Positions 1 through 14,256 of a stretch of 64,000 nt of DNA are shown in pieces; within the stretch, counting starts at the first letter, position 1, and every line of letters starts with the position of its first letter. This DNA is from Pilatotrama ljubarskyi. Lineage: Eukaryota > Basidiomycota > Agaricomycetes > Polyporales > Polyporaceae. The notes beneath the pieces were generated by a model, which did not search any database, was not told the DNA's origin, and saw only the letters and a program-made list of their open reading frames with translations. A program made the position numbers and the translations under genes. The stretch spans positions 41,182 through 105,181 of the forward strand of contig MU277675.1 in NCBI GenBank assembly GCA_022385805.1, written 5' to 3'.

Positions 1-3000
1 TTTCCGTATCTTCGCAGCCCAGAACCCCCTCCACCAGGGTGGCGGTCGAAAGGGCCTGCCCAAGTCCTTCCTGAACCGTTTCACCAAGGTTTACGTTCAG
101 GAGATGTCGTCTGCGGACCTGCTCCTCATCTGTCGCAACCTCTTTCCTGATTACCCTCCGGAGTCGTTGGAGAAGATGATCGCATACATGAGCGTCCTGA
201 ACGAAGAGACGATGGTCAAGCGCTCCTTCGCTAGGGAGGGGGCTCCTTGGGAGTTCAATCTTCGGGACGTCATTAGATGGGCCACGCTGCTGTGCAACTC
301 CGATCCTCCTGCGCACCCTTCTCAATACCTCTCGACCGTCATTCTTCAACGGTTCAGGACCCCGGAGGATCGTCATCGAGCCCGAAAGATCTTCGCGGAC
401 ATATTCTCGGAGGAACATGACTTGAACCGGCCTGGTCTCACTATCACGCCGTCGCACCTTCAGATAGGCAACCACCTTTCGCAACGACGTGGTCGCCACT
501 CTGCCGTCAGGGGCGGACGCGTGCTACAAGAATCTATCCCCGCTCTCGAGTCTCTTGGGACCTGTATAGCTCATGGATGGCTGGCGATCCTAACTGGGCC
601 CAGGAACAGCGGTAAGACTACATTGATCAGGACGATGGCAAACATGCTAGGTAAGACGCTGTATGAGGTGCCCATTAACAACGCTACAGATGCCACCGAC
701 ATCTTGGGCAGCTTTGAGGAGACTGATCTGGGATATCGCCTCGCTGGTGCTGTCCGCACAGTCCTGGAGCTCTTGGACGACCTCTCGTGCTCTGATCCTG
801 GACCTCAGCTACATCGAGCGTCCGACTACACGGCGTTGCTACGGTCCCTATCGGAAGGAGCTCCTTCTCAGACGATCCGACTGACTGTGGAGGTCCTCGC
901 CCGCGTGCTGGACAGGCTCTCAACCATCCCCGAGCCTCATCGTGCTCGATGCGAGGCGGCTCGCGCCGAGGTACGGCAACTTCAAGAACGGGGCCATCAA
1001 GCCGGTCGACTTGAATGGATCGACGGCCCTCTAGTCCGCGCTGTGAAGGAGGGTCACTGGCTACTGCTTGATGGCGCCAATCTCTGTAACGCGTCAGTTC
1101 TGGATCGCTTGAATTCGCTTTGCGAGATGGGCGGTTCACTCACACTGAACGAGCGTGGTGCTGTCAACGGCGCGGTTCAGGTCTTACAGCCTCATCCGGA
1201 CTTCCGCTTGTTCATGTGCGCGGACAGTCAGTACGGGGAGCTCTCGAGGGCTATGCGGAACCGCGGCATCGAGATATCTCTAACAACGTCTCTCGGATCG
1301 GACGACCTTCGACGCATCGCAGACCATGTTAGATGCTCCTCCAGACTCGTCTTCCGGGGGCCCGACTACAGGAGGCCTGTCACGCTCTATTCGCTACATA
1401 CTCGTGGCCTTCTGAACCAGCCAACGCTACCTCTCAGCCCTATCGACTACTGTCCCGAACGACTCCTGGAAGACGACTCTCCGAACCAACGTGCGGCTGT
1501 CCTTCTGCCCTCAATTACACCTACAAGCTCGGCGTCCTCAAGGCGGGCGGTCATGTATTTCATTGCGGCGAATGTGGTGCCGGATGCTCTGACGTTCTTG
1601 TCCCGCCTCTTACCGTACTGCGACAATTCTTCCTCTTCGGCATTTCTATCTACCCTCCAGTCATTCTTGGGAATGATAGAATGTAGTGACGTATATCGTA
1701 CTGTCATTCAAATGCGGAGGATTCTCAGTCACTCGTGCCAAATCCCGTGTGATGTACTGCTCGCGCAGGTGAGTGGTGTACACTAAGGTGAGTGGTCGGC
1801 AAGCTCATGTTGTCTTACAAGCCGCTATACTCGAACGCCCATGCATCCCTCCCAACGTCGTCTGATCACAACGATGAAGCGATCCCTCTGAGATACCTGC
1901 GTCTGGTCACGGCTGCGACTTACGACTACGATTACGCGCGCGGCACCACCGCTGAGCCCCTGCAAGTTTCGAGGCATACTAAAGCCACAGACAAAGCTCG
2001 CACTGAGAATCGCGCGGCAGTCAGCACGAGAAGTCTTGTTGATACCATCAAGTCGTCCGCAACAACTTTCCTGAGCCGTCCAGACCTCAATGCAGGACAT
2101 GCTGTACGTCGTCACCCTTGTCATGATGGTGCCGGTGAACACTTCGTTGATCACAATTCTTCAGGATGTCGACGCGTTGCTCAAGATAGTCGCGCTTGGA
2201 CGCTACATACAGGCTGCGATGCAATCCGGAGGAAGTTTTGATTTCTCGCTAGCCTATGCCGCTCTGGAGTGGATCGAACAAGTCATCAACGGCCCTCACT
2301 CTGCGTCCGCCTTTACCGCCATCACTCGTGCCGTCTCTAACCTCAAAGGCGTTGTCTCTCTATCAACCGGCTTCGGGCTCATCAATATCTGGAGGACAAT
2401 GTGGCCCCGAAAGACTGGGCCGTCACACGACGACATGATGGAACTAGAGAACGCGGATCGTCGGTCTGCTGTGCACGACAAAAGTAGGTGGTCTCTCCCC
2501 AGCAGCATCGAGGATCACGCTCATCGGTAGCAGGGCTCCGGACGCAGATACTGGATCTCATGTCACTCTGGACAGTACTAAATCCCGCTGAGGAGGAGCA
2601 AAAGAGTAAGCTCATCGAACTGAGCCTCCAGACAAAGAAGGTGGGTATGTTGTCATTTTGCCCGAGTTGAGCCATTGACGCACGGCTTGCAGCGTCTTGC
2701 AGAGATGGTGCAGATTGAGGCGCATGTTCCTCCACAGGCGACGGATCTTTCACAAGTCTCTGTGCGGCTCAGAGTTCTACACGCGCTCACGAACGACCCT
2801 GCTGCGTCCAGAGCGGTTAGTCCTACGCCTCGAGTATAGTCTTGAGTCATCAAAGTCGCTCACAATTGACGTAGATCGTCCATGAATTCATTGATCTCTG
2901 TTGCTCTGACGCCAGTGTCCCCTTGGCGGAACTCGTTGACTTCAGGCAGCTCTTCTGGGCGTCCGATGCCGGTGAACGTGAGTTTTGAGTGTTTATCACC

Positions 3001-6000
3001 GGATTAGTGCTAAGATGTCATCAGTGATCACACCATCATACATGCGCGCGTTGAAGAATTGGTTAGAAGCGGTCTGGAATGCTGGCCCCGTTGCTGAGGT
3101 GAGTGCTTGATAGACACGTCTCCATGACATTCCCGCCAACTCCGCTCGTGTAGCTCTCTGGGGCTTCCGCTCTCTGCCACCCCCTCGAGCTTTCTGATAT
3201 TGTCCTCATATGGTGCGCGCAAGTTCATCTTTTCGCCCTTCGTATGACTTATGGTTTTGTAGCGACGAGAGCAGTCGACCGCTGACGGGACTTACCGAGT
3301 ATGAGAGCACACTACACCGCCGTCTCACAGTGCTCTCAAGCAATTTGACGGAGCATACCCAGAGATGGTCACAATTGTTGACTGTTTTACTCCGCGTAGC
3401 CGTCCTAGTAAGTTTGCATATTTGAGGATAGAAGACCCCGTCTCATGTGAGGTACAGATCGCCACATCTGTCGCGACCGCGGACGCTTCCAAGGACCCAT
3501 GGCGACGAACGCCATCGTACCCTCAACGGCTCTTCATATCAGATGTCATCGGCGCTTTTGACGCTCTACAAGACGAGAGAATATCTGTGCTGTATAAAAG
3601 GCACCTCTCTATCCCACTGCTGGCCCTTTCTAGTGCGGAAGACGAGCACTCCTATCTCTTGTTGGGACAAGCCTGGGTGGCACTTGCCAGGTTTCTCCTT
3701 GAAATCTATGTGCCCGACATACCCATCGATCCGGCGGCGATCCAGCGATGTTCACATCAATTCTGGACCGAGCAACGGTCCCTGTTGCAGGATGAGCTCG
3801 CACTGCATCGCGAGCTTGAGCAAAGGACTATCGGCATACGGAACAGCTTGGTTATCAAGTACCTCTCCGAGGAACTGCGACTGCTCGACCTACACGCCAA
3901 CGACGACGGAAGTGCTGGTCCTCAGAGATCCGACATGACACGGCTGCATTCGTACTGGACCGAGATCTCTCAATTCCTGGAGCACGCAACCTCTTCCTCA
4001 AAGGTCGACGCTATCATCACTGCCCTTGTATCTGAGGACTCTTCCGCCCTCATGCGCGAGCAGATGATCCAAGAATCGACAGGAGCTTTCTCTCAGCGGC
4101 TCGACACCGTCTACCCTGATTTCTCGGACGTCAGCGGCCCGATACAAGTTGCCCTCCTGCAGCAACGACTTGGTCTACGGCTCATCGCCGACGCCAGTCG
4201 CACGTCTCGATCCGCAAACTCGGAGGAAAGTCGTGTAGGACAGGCGCTGCTGGTCTTCCCATCCGTGCGGTCCTCCGAGCTGCTTCAAGCCGTTGCGCCG
4301 TCTGCGACCTCGTTCTCGCTCGTCCTGTCAAAGCTCGCAGCTGCAGCTTCGGACGTCGCTTCTGGTGTTCAGATGGACACCTGTCTGTCCGAAGTGGAGG
4401 TGATCTATGAGCAGTCTCTAGGACTGTGGTTGATTGACAAGGCGAGATCGGAGGAAGCCGAACGCGAGGCGCAGTCCCTCTATCGACACAAGGCAGAGTC
4501 CAACGTCCCAGCCACCGACGCCGATATTGAGGAGCAGGAGTTCCTTGCCTTGTTCCCTGAATACGAAGACCTCCTTGAGGCCGACGCAACTCCGAGTGCC
4601 AACGAGCCCCGACGGAAGTCAGGTGCACTCGTCGACCCCTCTCAGGTCAAGCGGCTCTGTACCCTGCACCAGCGTCTTTTCGGCACACAGCATGTCTCAT
4701 CACCCCTTCCCGACACTTTCAGAATCTTCGCCGATCTTAGGACGATACTGATTCGCGAGATCCTGGCCGCCCACGCGCCTCGCCTGCCGGAGACCCTCGA
4801 TCAACTCAGTCGACCCTTCCAGATATCCCTACTTCTGGGCCGTATCTCCCAATTGCACGGCGCCTTTTCCGCGGCATCGAAGCCTTACAACTTCTATGCC
4901 GACTCCAACATTCCAGAGATCAACAAGGGCGTCGAGGTCCTCCGGAGGATGGTAGGACGGCTGATGGTCCTGATCAAGGAGTGGCCGGAGCAGATGGTCC
5001 TTCAGCATCTCAAGGCTCGGTGCGACGCCATTCTGAACCTCGACATCTTGAGCCCTGTCGCAAAGTTGTTGTCTGCAATCGAGCAGCTGCTTTTGCAGAT
5101 GGAGGACTGGGAGATGTACGCGAACAGAGAGAACACCCTCAAGGCATATCAGCATGACCTCGCTACGCTGGTCGTGACATGGCGCCGTCTGGAGCTTACC
5201 TCCTGGCAAGGCCTTCTTCGTACGCAGGCTCAGGAGTTTGCTGACGGTGCCGCCGAGTATTGGTTCCGACTCTACGAGGCGACGGTTCGAGGGGTATCCT
5301 CCGCGGTGCAGGAAGAACAGCATGGCGAGGACGGAGCGCTTAGCAAGTATCTGGACGGGCTCGTTCCGCTTCTCGACACCTTCATGAGCTCCACGCCCCT
5401 AGGCCAGTACGGTGAACGCTTACAATATCTTCAAGCATTCGAGTCCTACTGTGCGCATCTAGGCTCCACGCACACAGGAGCGCTCTCGACCGCCTTCCGG
5501 CGCGCTCGCCGCGTTCTCCGCTTTACCCGATTGTACTATTCTCAGTTCCTGCCACGGGTCAATTCCTCGCTAGCCAGTCAGCAAGAGGCGTTGGAGAAGG
5601 AGATCCGAGGGTTCATCAAGCTCGCCAGCTGGAAGGACATCAACGTACACGCCCTCAAGCAAAGCGCGCAGAAGACACATAGGCAGCTCTACAAGTGTGT
5701 TCGGAAGTTCAGGGAGATCCTTCGTCAACCTGTCACGTCTCTGTTGGTCCCGGCACCCGCAGGCCTTGAAGACTCCAAAGTCGCCTTGGACGTAGAACGA
5801 CTTCACCTCACAGACCACGCTCCTTCGTTACCTCCCTTCTCCAATCTTGCAGGTCGACCTGACCACCTCGCCCACCTTGAACGGACCTTCCGGAACTACC
5901 AGTCCGTGGTGAAAGGGCGCATCAGTTCCCTTATTGACTCCCTTTCCCCTACTGATGTCGAGGACCTGTCCGTGGAGATCATCACGACGCTCCAGGCTCT

Positions 6001-9000
6001 GGGCTCTACCTCCATCCCGAGCGATATCACGGGCGACCAGCGTACCAAGGCTCAGAAAGCGCTCCTGGTGCGCAAGAGGAAGGCCTGGAGTGATTTGCTC
6101 AAGGAGCTGAAGCGGATCGGTCTGGCCACCAACGTGAAGCCGGAGGTCCTAGAGCAGCAGAGCAACCCGCGCTGGCTCAGGGAGCAGCCCATTTTGGCCG
6201 ATCGACATACTCTTCCTGCGACGTTCGAGAAGAGCGAGGCCTACCTGCTTCGCCTGTCACAACTCCTTCCGGACCTGCGCGCGGCCCTGGCGAATCACAG
6301 TCCGGATATCGGGACTCGTGAGCTGCAGCGTGGTACGAGCCTGGTGGAGTCTGCGTTCACCTTGGCAGTCGATGCACGAGCAAGGTGAGCATTCAATTAT
6401 CCTCCTCGCCAGCAGCCGCTAATCCGTGCTCTACAGCTTCGTTGACGCAGCAGAGAAGCACAATCAGCTACAGGACGTTGTCAAGCGTCTTCACACGATC
6501 GCTCAGCACCCTCGCATCGTCGCGTCAGGTTCCGATATGCAAACGCGCGTCGTCCGCGTCAAGGAGGATCTTGGACGGCTGATCAATGCTCTGGAAGAGA
6601 CCTACACGATCTGGAAACAGTACCTCCAGGAGATGCCGGACACCGAGGCGCTGCCGTCTGCAGCAGACGAGCTCCAAGTCGCCATCGCTTCCTGCAAGAC
6701 GCTGTTTAGTGGTGTTGCGGACTTGATCGCCACCGTGAAGCTGACGCCAGTACCGGTCTTGCTCGAAGGTATGTCGCAGTCAAGTTATTTAGCGGCCACA
6801 CACTCATCTCGTTCACAGAGGAGGCCACCGTAGTCGAACAGGCTCTGGACCATGTCCGTACAGTGCGCGAGCTACTCCGCGGCTGGACGAGCGGGCCAAA
6901 CATCATCGCTCTCTTCGCGAAGCCCGTCCTAGAATGGCTGGAGCAGCGCCAGGCGTTCTCCAGGCTGCAGCTCGAGCACGTTCAATCCAGCACGCTCCCT
7001 GACAACACAGGCGACCTCATCGACCGACTCCTGCTCTGTGCTCAGGGCATCCTGGCCGTTCCACCGCCCGCCCCGAAGGAGGAGTCGGACATGGACCAGA
7101 CACACGATCGGTTCCTTCGTGACTACACCCGTCTCATCATGCAGGTCACACGAGGCCTCAAGCTCGACGAAGTCTCGTCACTCATGACTTCTGTCGTGGA
7201 GGACGCGGTCCGTGCACCTCCGGAGGAGCTCGAGAGTCGCCTGACACGGGTGCTGCCTTTCCTTGACACCTACCTCGAGCTGGCTCGTGTACAGCTCAGC
7301 AATCACTGCGCGTGGATGAAGTCACTGTTCAAGCTCGATTACATCATCTGCAGCGTGATGCGCACGGTCGCGCAGGACGGCTTCTGCAAGCCGCCGGAGG
7401 AAGGTGAAGGGGAAGCGGGAGAAGGAGCGCTCGAGGATGCCGAAGGAATGGGGTTGGGAGAAGGAACGGGAAAGGAGAACGTCAGCAAGGAGATCGAAGA
7501 CGAGAGCCAGGTGGAAGGGCTGCAAGGCGAGGCAGGTGAAGACGAGGACGTCGAGCGCGCAGAAGAAGGAAACGCGCTCGAGATGAGCGAGGACATCGGC
7601 GGGAAGATGCAGGACGTGGAAGAGGCGGAGGGCGAAGAGGAGGACGAAGAAGAAGACAATGACGAGAGCGACGAGGAGCCCGAGGAGCAGCTCGGCGATC
7701 TCGACGCGGCTGATCCGTCGGCGGTGGACGAGAAGCTCTGGGGCGACGAGAAGGGGCCCGAGGACGCGAAGCAAGACGGAGGGAAGAGTGCGGAGGACCA
7801 CTCGACGCAGAAGCAGGACTCGGAGATGGTGGCGAAGGAGGAGGAAGGACGGCAGGCATCGAAGGAGAAGCAGAAGGAACAGGCGCTGGAGGAGGGGAAA
7901 GAGGGGCGGGAGGGAGAAGATGAGCCAGTCCCCGAGGAGGGCGGAGAAGACGAGGCGATGGAGGAGGGAGAGCAAGAACAACAGGATGGCGCACCGCTCG
8001 ACGACTTCGTGCCGGAAGCGAACACGTTGGACCTTCCCGAGGACCTCGACTTTGGTAAGGACGGGGACAAGGAGCCGGGCCTCGACGAGGACATTGATAT
8101 GGGCGACGAGGGTGACGAGGGTGGAGAGGATGGCGAGGGACCCGAAGAGGAGAAGCCGGGCGAGGGAGTGGACGAAGGCGCCGAGGAAGAGGACGCGATG
8201 GACGTGGAGGACAACCCGCAGGCGATGCCAGAAGACGCTGCCCAGTCGGAGAATGTCACGGAGGATATCGTGGATGGCGCTACCGCGCAGCCCGACCTTC
8301 ACGCCGGTGCTGGGCAGGACAGCGGAGAGGCGGGAGACCAAGCCATGGCCGAGGCCAACCAAGGACAAGGTGGCAAAGGGGCTTCATCATCTGGCGAAGC
8401 GGGCGGAGCTGAGGAGCCCGAAGAGCGCGAGAGTGCTGCCCAAGATGCTGAGGCTCAGCAGGAAGGTCCCCAAGAGCAGTAAGTGATCTCCATCTGAGTT
8501 CCTCCAGACCCCTACTGACGCTTGTACGAGCAGAGCTTCCGAGGTTACCACCAATGCCACCGACGCGGTGGAAGAGGGAAAAGACACCACCGGCTCCGCG
8601 CGGTCTCGCCAGGGTGCAGCCCCGTCTCGAGCGAAGTCGCAGCCGCTGCAGACAAACCCTCTCCGAAGCCTCGGCGACGCCCTCCGGGAAATCAGCCAGC
8701 GCACCGACGAGATCCTTGAGAGCGAAGGACCCCAGGAGCGCGCAGACCAGCAGATGGATACCTCAGGAGCGCCGCAGCTCGAGTACCTCCGACCCGAGGA
8801 AGACAAGGGCGACGAGGAGATGCAAGCTCTCGGCCCTGCGCAGTCCGAGGATGTCGCCAAGCTCAACGAGCTAAAGTTCCTCGACGAGGAGGCTCAGCCA
8901 ACGGATGACATCCCGCCCATGGAGGAGGACGACTCCCGGGGAACTGCTCCGGAACCATCCTCACAAGCTCCTCGCTCTGCTCTACATGCCGAGCCCACTA

Positions 9001-10097
9001 CTCAAGCCCTCGGAGACGACGTCAAGAGCGCGCTCACACAGGCCGAGGTCCGCTCCCAACAGCCCGGCCAACCCGCCACAGATCTAGCTCAGCCTCTCGC
9101 GTCCGACCAAATGATACCCACGGAAGACGAAGAGCACGACGCCCAGCGCGAGGTCGAGCTCGCCCTGCGCCAGTGGCAAGCGGAAGGGCAGCCGCCCGCC
9201 CAAGCCGAAGAACTGTGGCGCAAGTACGAGTCGCTCACGCACGACCTCTCGTACGCCCTGTGTGAGCAGCTCCGCCTCATCCTCGAGCCGACGCAGGCGA
9301 CGCGCCTCAAGGGCGACTACCGCACGGGCAAGCGCCTCAACATGAAGAAGATCATCCCGTACATCGCGAGCGAGTTCACGAAGGACAAGATCTGGCTGCG
9401 GCGCACGCGCCCGAGCCAGCGCGAGTACCAGGTGCTGATCGCGCTCGACGACTCGCGCTCGATGGCCGAGTCGCACTCGGTGCATCTTGCGTTCCAGACG
9501 CTCGCACTCGTCGCGAAGGCGCTCGGGAAGCTCGAGGTCGGCGACGTCGCCATCGCCAAGTTCGGCGAGTCCGTCGACGTGCTGCACGGCTTCGACGGCG
9601 GGCCGTTCACGGACCAGGCGGGCACGCGCGTCATGAGCGCGTTCCACTTCGACCAGAAAGCGACGCAGGTGCTCTCACTTCTCGAGACAAGCCTCAAGAT
9701 GCTGGAGGAGGCGCGTGAGCGACGCGCGGTCAGCTCGTCCACCGCGGCGGACCTGTGGCAGCTCGAAATCATCATCTCGGACGGTATATGCCAGGACCAC
9801 GAGCGGCTCAGGACCGTCTTACGGCGCGCGGAAGAGCAGCGAGTCATGGTGGTCTTCATCGTGCTCGACTCTCTGCACTCGAAGAGTTCAGGCGGCACGG
9901 GCGCGAACGAGAACTCGATCCTCTCCATGAACCAAGTGGCGTACAAGATGGTGGACGGGCGGATGGACCTGCAGGTCGAGCGGTACCTCGACACGTTCCC
10001 GTTCGAGTACTACGTCGTGTTGCGGAACGTGGAGGCGCTGCCGGACGTGCTGTCGGGCACTCTGAAGCAGTTCTTCGAGCGGGTGGCGGAGTCGTAG
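1..10097 (+). CDS. MDN1: Midasin (Rea1/Mdn1), dynein-like AAA+ ATPase of 60S ribosome biogenesis; 5' truncated by window edge
   Basis: Midasin pulls assembly factors (Rsa4, Ytm1) off pre-60S particles in nucleolus and nucleoplasm. The window holds about 3,153 C-terminal residues in 13 exons; the frame is open from base 2. The start is the end of an AAA+ protomer (QNPLHQGGGRKGLPKSFLNR), probably AAA4. The next protomer has Walker A GPRNSGKT (about 595-620), Walker B WLLLDGANLC (about 1060-1085) and arginine finger SRAMRNRG (about 1245-1270), probably AAA5. A long helical linker follows (about 1.8-7.4 kb), then a D/E-rich tail (7.38-8.48 kb and the next exon), then the C-terminal MIDAS/VWA domain with the DxSxS motif DDSRS (about 9450). 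Introns by frame and splice signals: 1769-1821, 2104-2164, 2484-2533, 2641-2692, 2816-2874, 2978-3024, 3099-3153, 3213-3262, 3408-3457, 6385-6436, 6769-6818 and 8479-8533. Protomer numbering is inferred. Confidence 0.97.
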
Positions 10098-13000
10098 GGG
10101 TGGCGTGGGCGCCGTGGTTGCAATGGTTCTCGTTGACTCTACACACGATAGAAGATAGCTTGGTACATGTAAAAAAAGTATATATTCGTACTCGTCTCTA
10201 ATCCACACTTCTTGATACATAACATGCAACGCGGACTGGATGTCCGACAGCGGAACGAGCCTCGCGCAGAGCGGGATGCCTCGAAGGACGGGCTGCGCGG
10301 GTCAAAGAGCTTCGTGGGTCGATGTATCGAGCACAAATAGGTCGACGCTGTGGTACTGGTTTGCAGCGTCGGCCTGCCCTTGGTCCGCGATGACCGTAAA
10401 GTTATCACGGACCGATGCTCGAAGGTGGGTACCCGCGTGGACGCGAGAGCATTGTATGAAAGCTTCGATCAAGCTTCTGCGCACGGAGACGTCGCGACCG
10501 GCTTGGAAAGAACGCAGTTCGCGAAGACGGCCGACGTGGAGACACTTAAAGCAGAGATGGAAGGACTCCGGCTGAGGCGTATCCCAAGGCGCACCGCCGC
10601 GTCTTCGTCCTCCGGGCTCCGAAACATGTATCAACGGCGATATCGGGGACGTCATGTAAGACCAAGACATTTGATGAGATAGAGTTGGGAATTTGACTCG
10701 TTCAGGGTCCCATGGCGGTGCGCGACTCCTGTGTGTCTTCGTGTCTTCACAAAACCCGGCGGAAAGTCGTGTCATGTGTACGGACATCGCAGTCGAGTAG
10801 AAAGGGACCAACATCTGTAAGCGCCCGTGATCTCGCGTCTGAGATTGCGGGCGCCTAGAGCGTGTACCTCGAACTTTCTCTCCACACTGCGGCCCTTGCG
10901 TCAATTGACTTGACCCACGATGTACTTCTGCGCGCGGACTCGTCGCTGCTCGCCAGCAACCAGGGCGGACGACTCTTCGCTGATGAAAACCTCGCAGACG
11001 TCTCGGTGTACCTTGCAACGTCGACGTCCGCGTCCAGACTCAGGCAGAACGCGTGCAACTACCTGTTCGCCCTGGAGACCTGCCGACCTTGCGCGCCAGG
11101 CCACCAAGATGGCAAGACGGCGCCCTGGACATGTATGGCTGCGAACTCAACAGCAGCAGCAGCAGCAGCATCTCCATCTTCGTGGCGTCTCCCGCCGTTC
11201 ATTCATTCTGCACGACACAGGACATGGGAGAATCCCATACGCCACGGGCACGTCTGAATCTTCCGTCTACACAGGCCCGACGTCCAGGTGAAACTCCAGC
11301 GCAGATGGGACCAACCGACTCGACTGTACGTACACCCGCTTCTTTTACCCTCGCCGTCCGTCTGGGAACTCCCACAACCATCTCCGGCAACCATGCACGA
11401 CGCTCCGTATGCAGAACCCACCTTCTCCCATGCGGGACGCGGGTGCTCTGCGCAGCGCCGCGACATCCATCCCGTCTTGGCGCTGCGCTGCGCATAGCTT
11501 CGCGCTGGCATTGGCACTGGCATGACGCACGAGCTCGTCCGGCTTCTCACCGGTCCATCCTCAGCGAGCATCCCCGTCTCCTCGGCGAGCCAGGAAGTAT
11601 CCCACCTGGTGCGCTGGGGGTCCTGGACACTCGCTGGGCACTCCCCACGCGCGCGCGGCGTGGCAAGTACTGTACTGTGGGCGCCGCCCCCAAGCGATTC
11701 TCAGCCCCCCCCCCACTCTTGACTCTTGTTCGTCAGTTTGCTTGACTGGACGGCTTCGGAATCGCTGGGGGGTTTCGCCTTGGTCCGCTCCCTCTCGGAT
11801 CCTGATGGCCCACGTCCCTTGTCGGACACCCTGCGTCTCGCTTTCTCCCGCTCTCGCTCCCACTTCGGAACTTGTCCCGCCGCTCCAGGACAACGATATA
11901 GCAATCCGCATACCTCCCGACAACCCTGCTGCTTACTAGAAAACTGTACAGAGTGTTCAGTAAGCTCTCGGCGGAAGAGACGCTGCAATTGCCCCGAATC
12001 CACTCCCGAGTGGCAGGCCGCCTGCATCGCGCGGATCGCTGGTGACAGCTCTCGCGCAGCGCAAGGCGTCCATCCGACACACCCAGGAAATTTTCTCGCC
12101 CGCGGACTGGTGCCCTCGATGGCTCAAGGTTGGGGAGGTTATGCGCCCGTGGGCCGTCGTGCTGCTTCTCCCGGCGTGCTCTCAATACAATGTGGCACGA
12201 GAGCAAACGCGGTCGCGCTATTCTAAGCCGCCGTGCTCGCCCGAAACGGATGCGCAACTTACAGCTTACGGTATCGCGTGTCGATGACCAACACGCCAAC
12301 ACGGGGCGCGAGTGCCTGCTACTCAGCTGGACGTGACGCTTTGTCAGTGCTCGGCGCTCCCGCTGTCCCTGCTCGGTGCTGTCGCCGTCGGATCGCAGCG
12401 CATTGCAGCGTGCTTCCGTCCGTCCGGCGCAAGTTCGAGCAATCTCCAGACGACAGCACTCTAGTCCAGCGACGAGCATCGTCGTTCCCACAGGCACCTC
12501 CGTAGCCGAGAGCCTATCCGCTCGTTGGCGCCCCAGATATGGGCCTCCCATTCGGACGGGACTGGGTCCCACGCCGATGAGTCGCCGGAGGCACAAGGCG
12601 GGCCCCTTACCAGGGGTTCGTCACCGTCACTGGCACCGGTGGGTACGCACACCGACAGAGCAGGTACGGTATCGGCGCACCTATTGCTGCAATACTTGCC
12701 AAGTACTGTACTGGGGAACTCGAGCTCATCACTCGTCGTCCATCCGTCCGTCCCTGCTCGTGCATCACTGTGCCATCATGCATCACCTGGCGCTGCGCCG
12801 TTGCTCAGCCCTATGATCCCTGAGACGAGCTGTGGGCCTGCACACTCGGGGGCGCGCAGCCTTCTGTTGTCCGTGTTCTGTTCTGTGTCTTGTCCATGTG
12901 GGCGTGGACGCGTGGCAGACGGACGACGGCTGTCTGACAGGAGCGTTCCGATGGGCCGCGTCCGTCCGAGTCTGGTATTCCTGCAGCGTGCGAACACGGC

Positions 13001-14256
13001 AGCGTTCGCGGCGCCTTCGTGGCGCAGGCCGGCCGGCCCATCGTCATCGCGGCGATCGCGCACCCTGTCTCTTGTACCTCTCCCCCGATCCTGCTCGGCT
13101 CCCACGCACACCGTCGACGTTCGACTCTCCAGTGCCAGGGCGACGTCGCCGTTTCCGATTTCGACGACCCAGCGCGACGGGGCACGATCGATGATCTCAT
13201 GCCTCGCGTCTCCTGCGCCAGATGCGTGCGTGCGGCTCCCAAGAGCCCCAAGGACGGCACACGGCCACGGACGGTCATCGTCTCATCGAAACCTATCGAA
13301 CGGGACTCACGAGTATCAGGGCTGCGTGCACCGGCGTCGCTCTACAGCGCGTGGACACGCGCTGAATGAAGTTGGGGCCTGACATGGACATGCTGCATGA
13401 TGATGCATTCACTCGCATTGCAAGAGGAACTCAAGAGGCTTCCAATTCTCTTCTGTTCTTGCATCATCCGGGCTACATATGGTTCGTGATATCTCGAGCG
13501 GCGCTCAGCTGCCAACTCTCTCCGGCCGGACGCGTCCGCCGCGTCTCGTGACTGAATGCATATCACCGTGTCCCAATACAAACGTCGCGCCGCTGCCGGG
13601 GAACCAGTAATACTCGCGAATCGCGACTCGAGGTCGCCGGCCAGCTGTCGATGCCTCGAGCGCTCCACGTCCACGCCAAAGACACTGCGTCCGATATGAT
13701 TACAGAACTACGGTGTGGTGACGAATGACATCCTATACTGTACTTTACAGCCAGCGTTTTACAGCTGTCGCTGGTGGTAGTGGCAATCAAAGAACACAAA
13801 ACGGCCCAGATCCTCGAGACGATGATGATGAATGACGAACAAAGAGAAATACAGAAAAGCGTACAACGAGCGTGCCAAAACGTTCTGATGCTGCTCCCCT
13901 TTATCTTCTTCCGCGGCGGCGAGACCGCGACGACGACGGATGGTGGGGGATGGTGGAAAGAGTATGTTGAATTGTATGTACAAATCGAGCGCGAGCGGGG
14001 ACGAGGACCAGGACCAGGGCGAGACGCGCGCACGCCGCGCGATGCGGCGAGGAACGAGGGTCGCCGAACAAACGAGTGGATCAGAGCCCGTCCCTAACGG
14101 CGGGTTGACTGCATTGCCTGCGTAGAAAGCAACAAAGTCAGCATGATGTGCGCGACGACCGCGCGAACGCGAACGCGCAGTACGCACCTCCAAGACTGAC
14201 AAGACTGACGAGACTACTACTGCGGGATCACCATCGGGAAGGTAGGCGCGGGCAGA
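10098..14256. other. Gene-poor intergenic stretch (about 4.2 kb)
   Basis: Open frames here (for example 12525-13382 + and 10302-11018 -) have no recognisable domain, alternate between frames and strands as GC-rich non-coding DNA does, and lack convincing splice continuations. Visible items are a (CAG)n tract near 11150 and two copies of the palindrome-like 11-mer AGTACTGTACT (11664 and 12702). The first part must hold the 3' UTR of midasin and the last part the 3' end of the small peptide gene. I see no protein gene I can defend. Confidence 0.6.
11149..11171. repeat. (CAG)n microsatellite
   Basis: About seven tandem CAG units in intergenic DNA. No reading frame with other protein features runs through it, so it is recorded as a simple repeat only. 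Confidence 0.9.

Noticed and set aside
7322..8368. Long minus-strand frames (348 and 306 aa) over the midasin acidic region
   Set aside because: They are mirror images of a GAG/GAC-rich acidic coding tract, giving Leu/Arg- or Ser-rich nonsense; no start context or splice structure.
12525..13382. 285-aa plus-strand open frame
   Set aside because: GC-rich non-coding pattern with open frames on both strands, Ser/Arg/Pro-rich composition and no motif.
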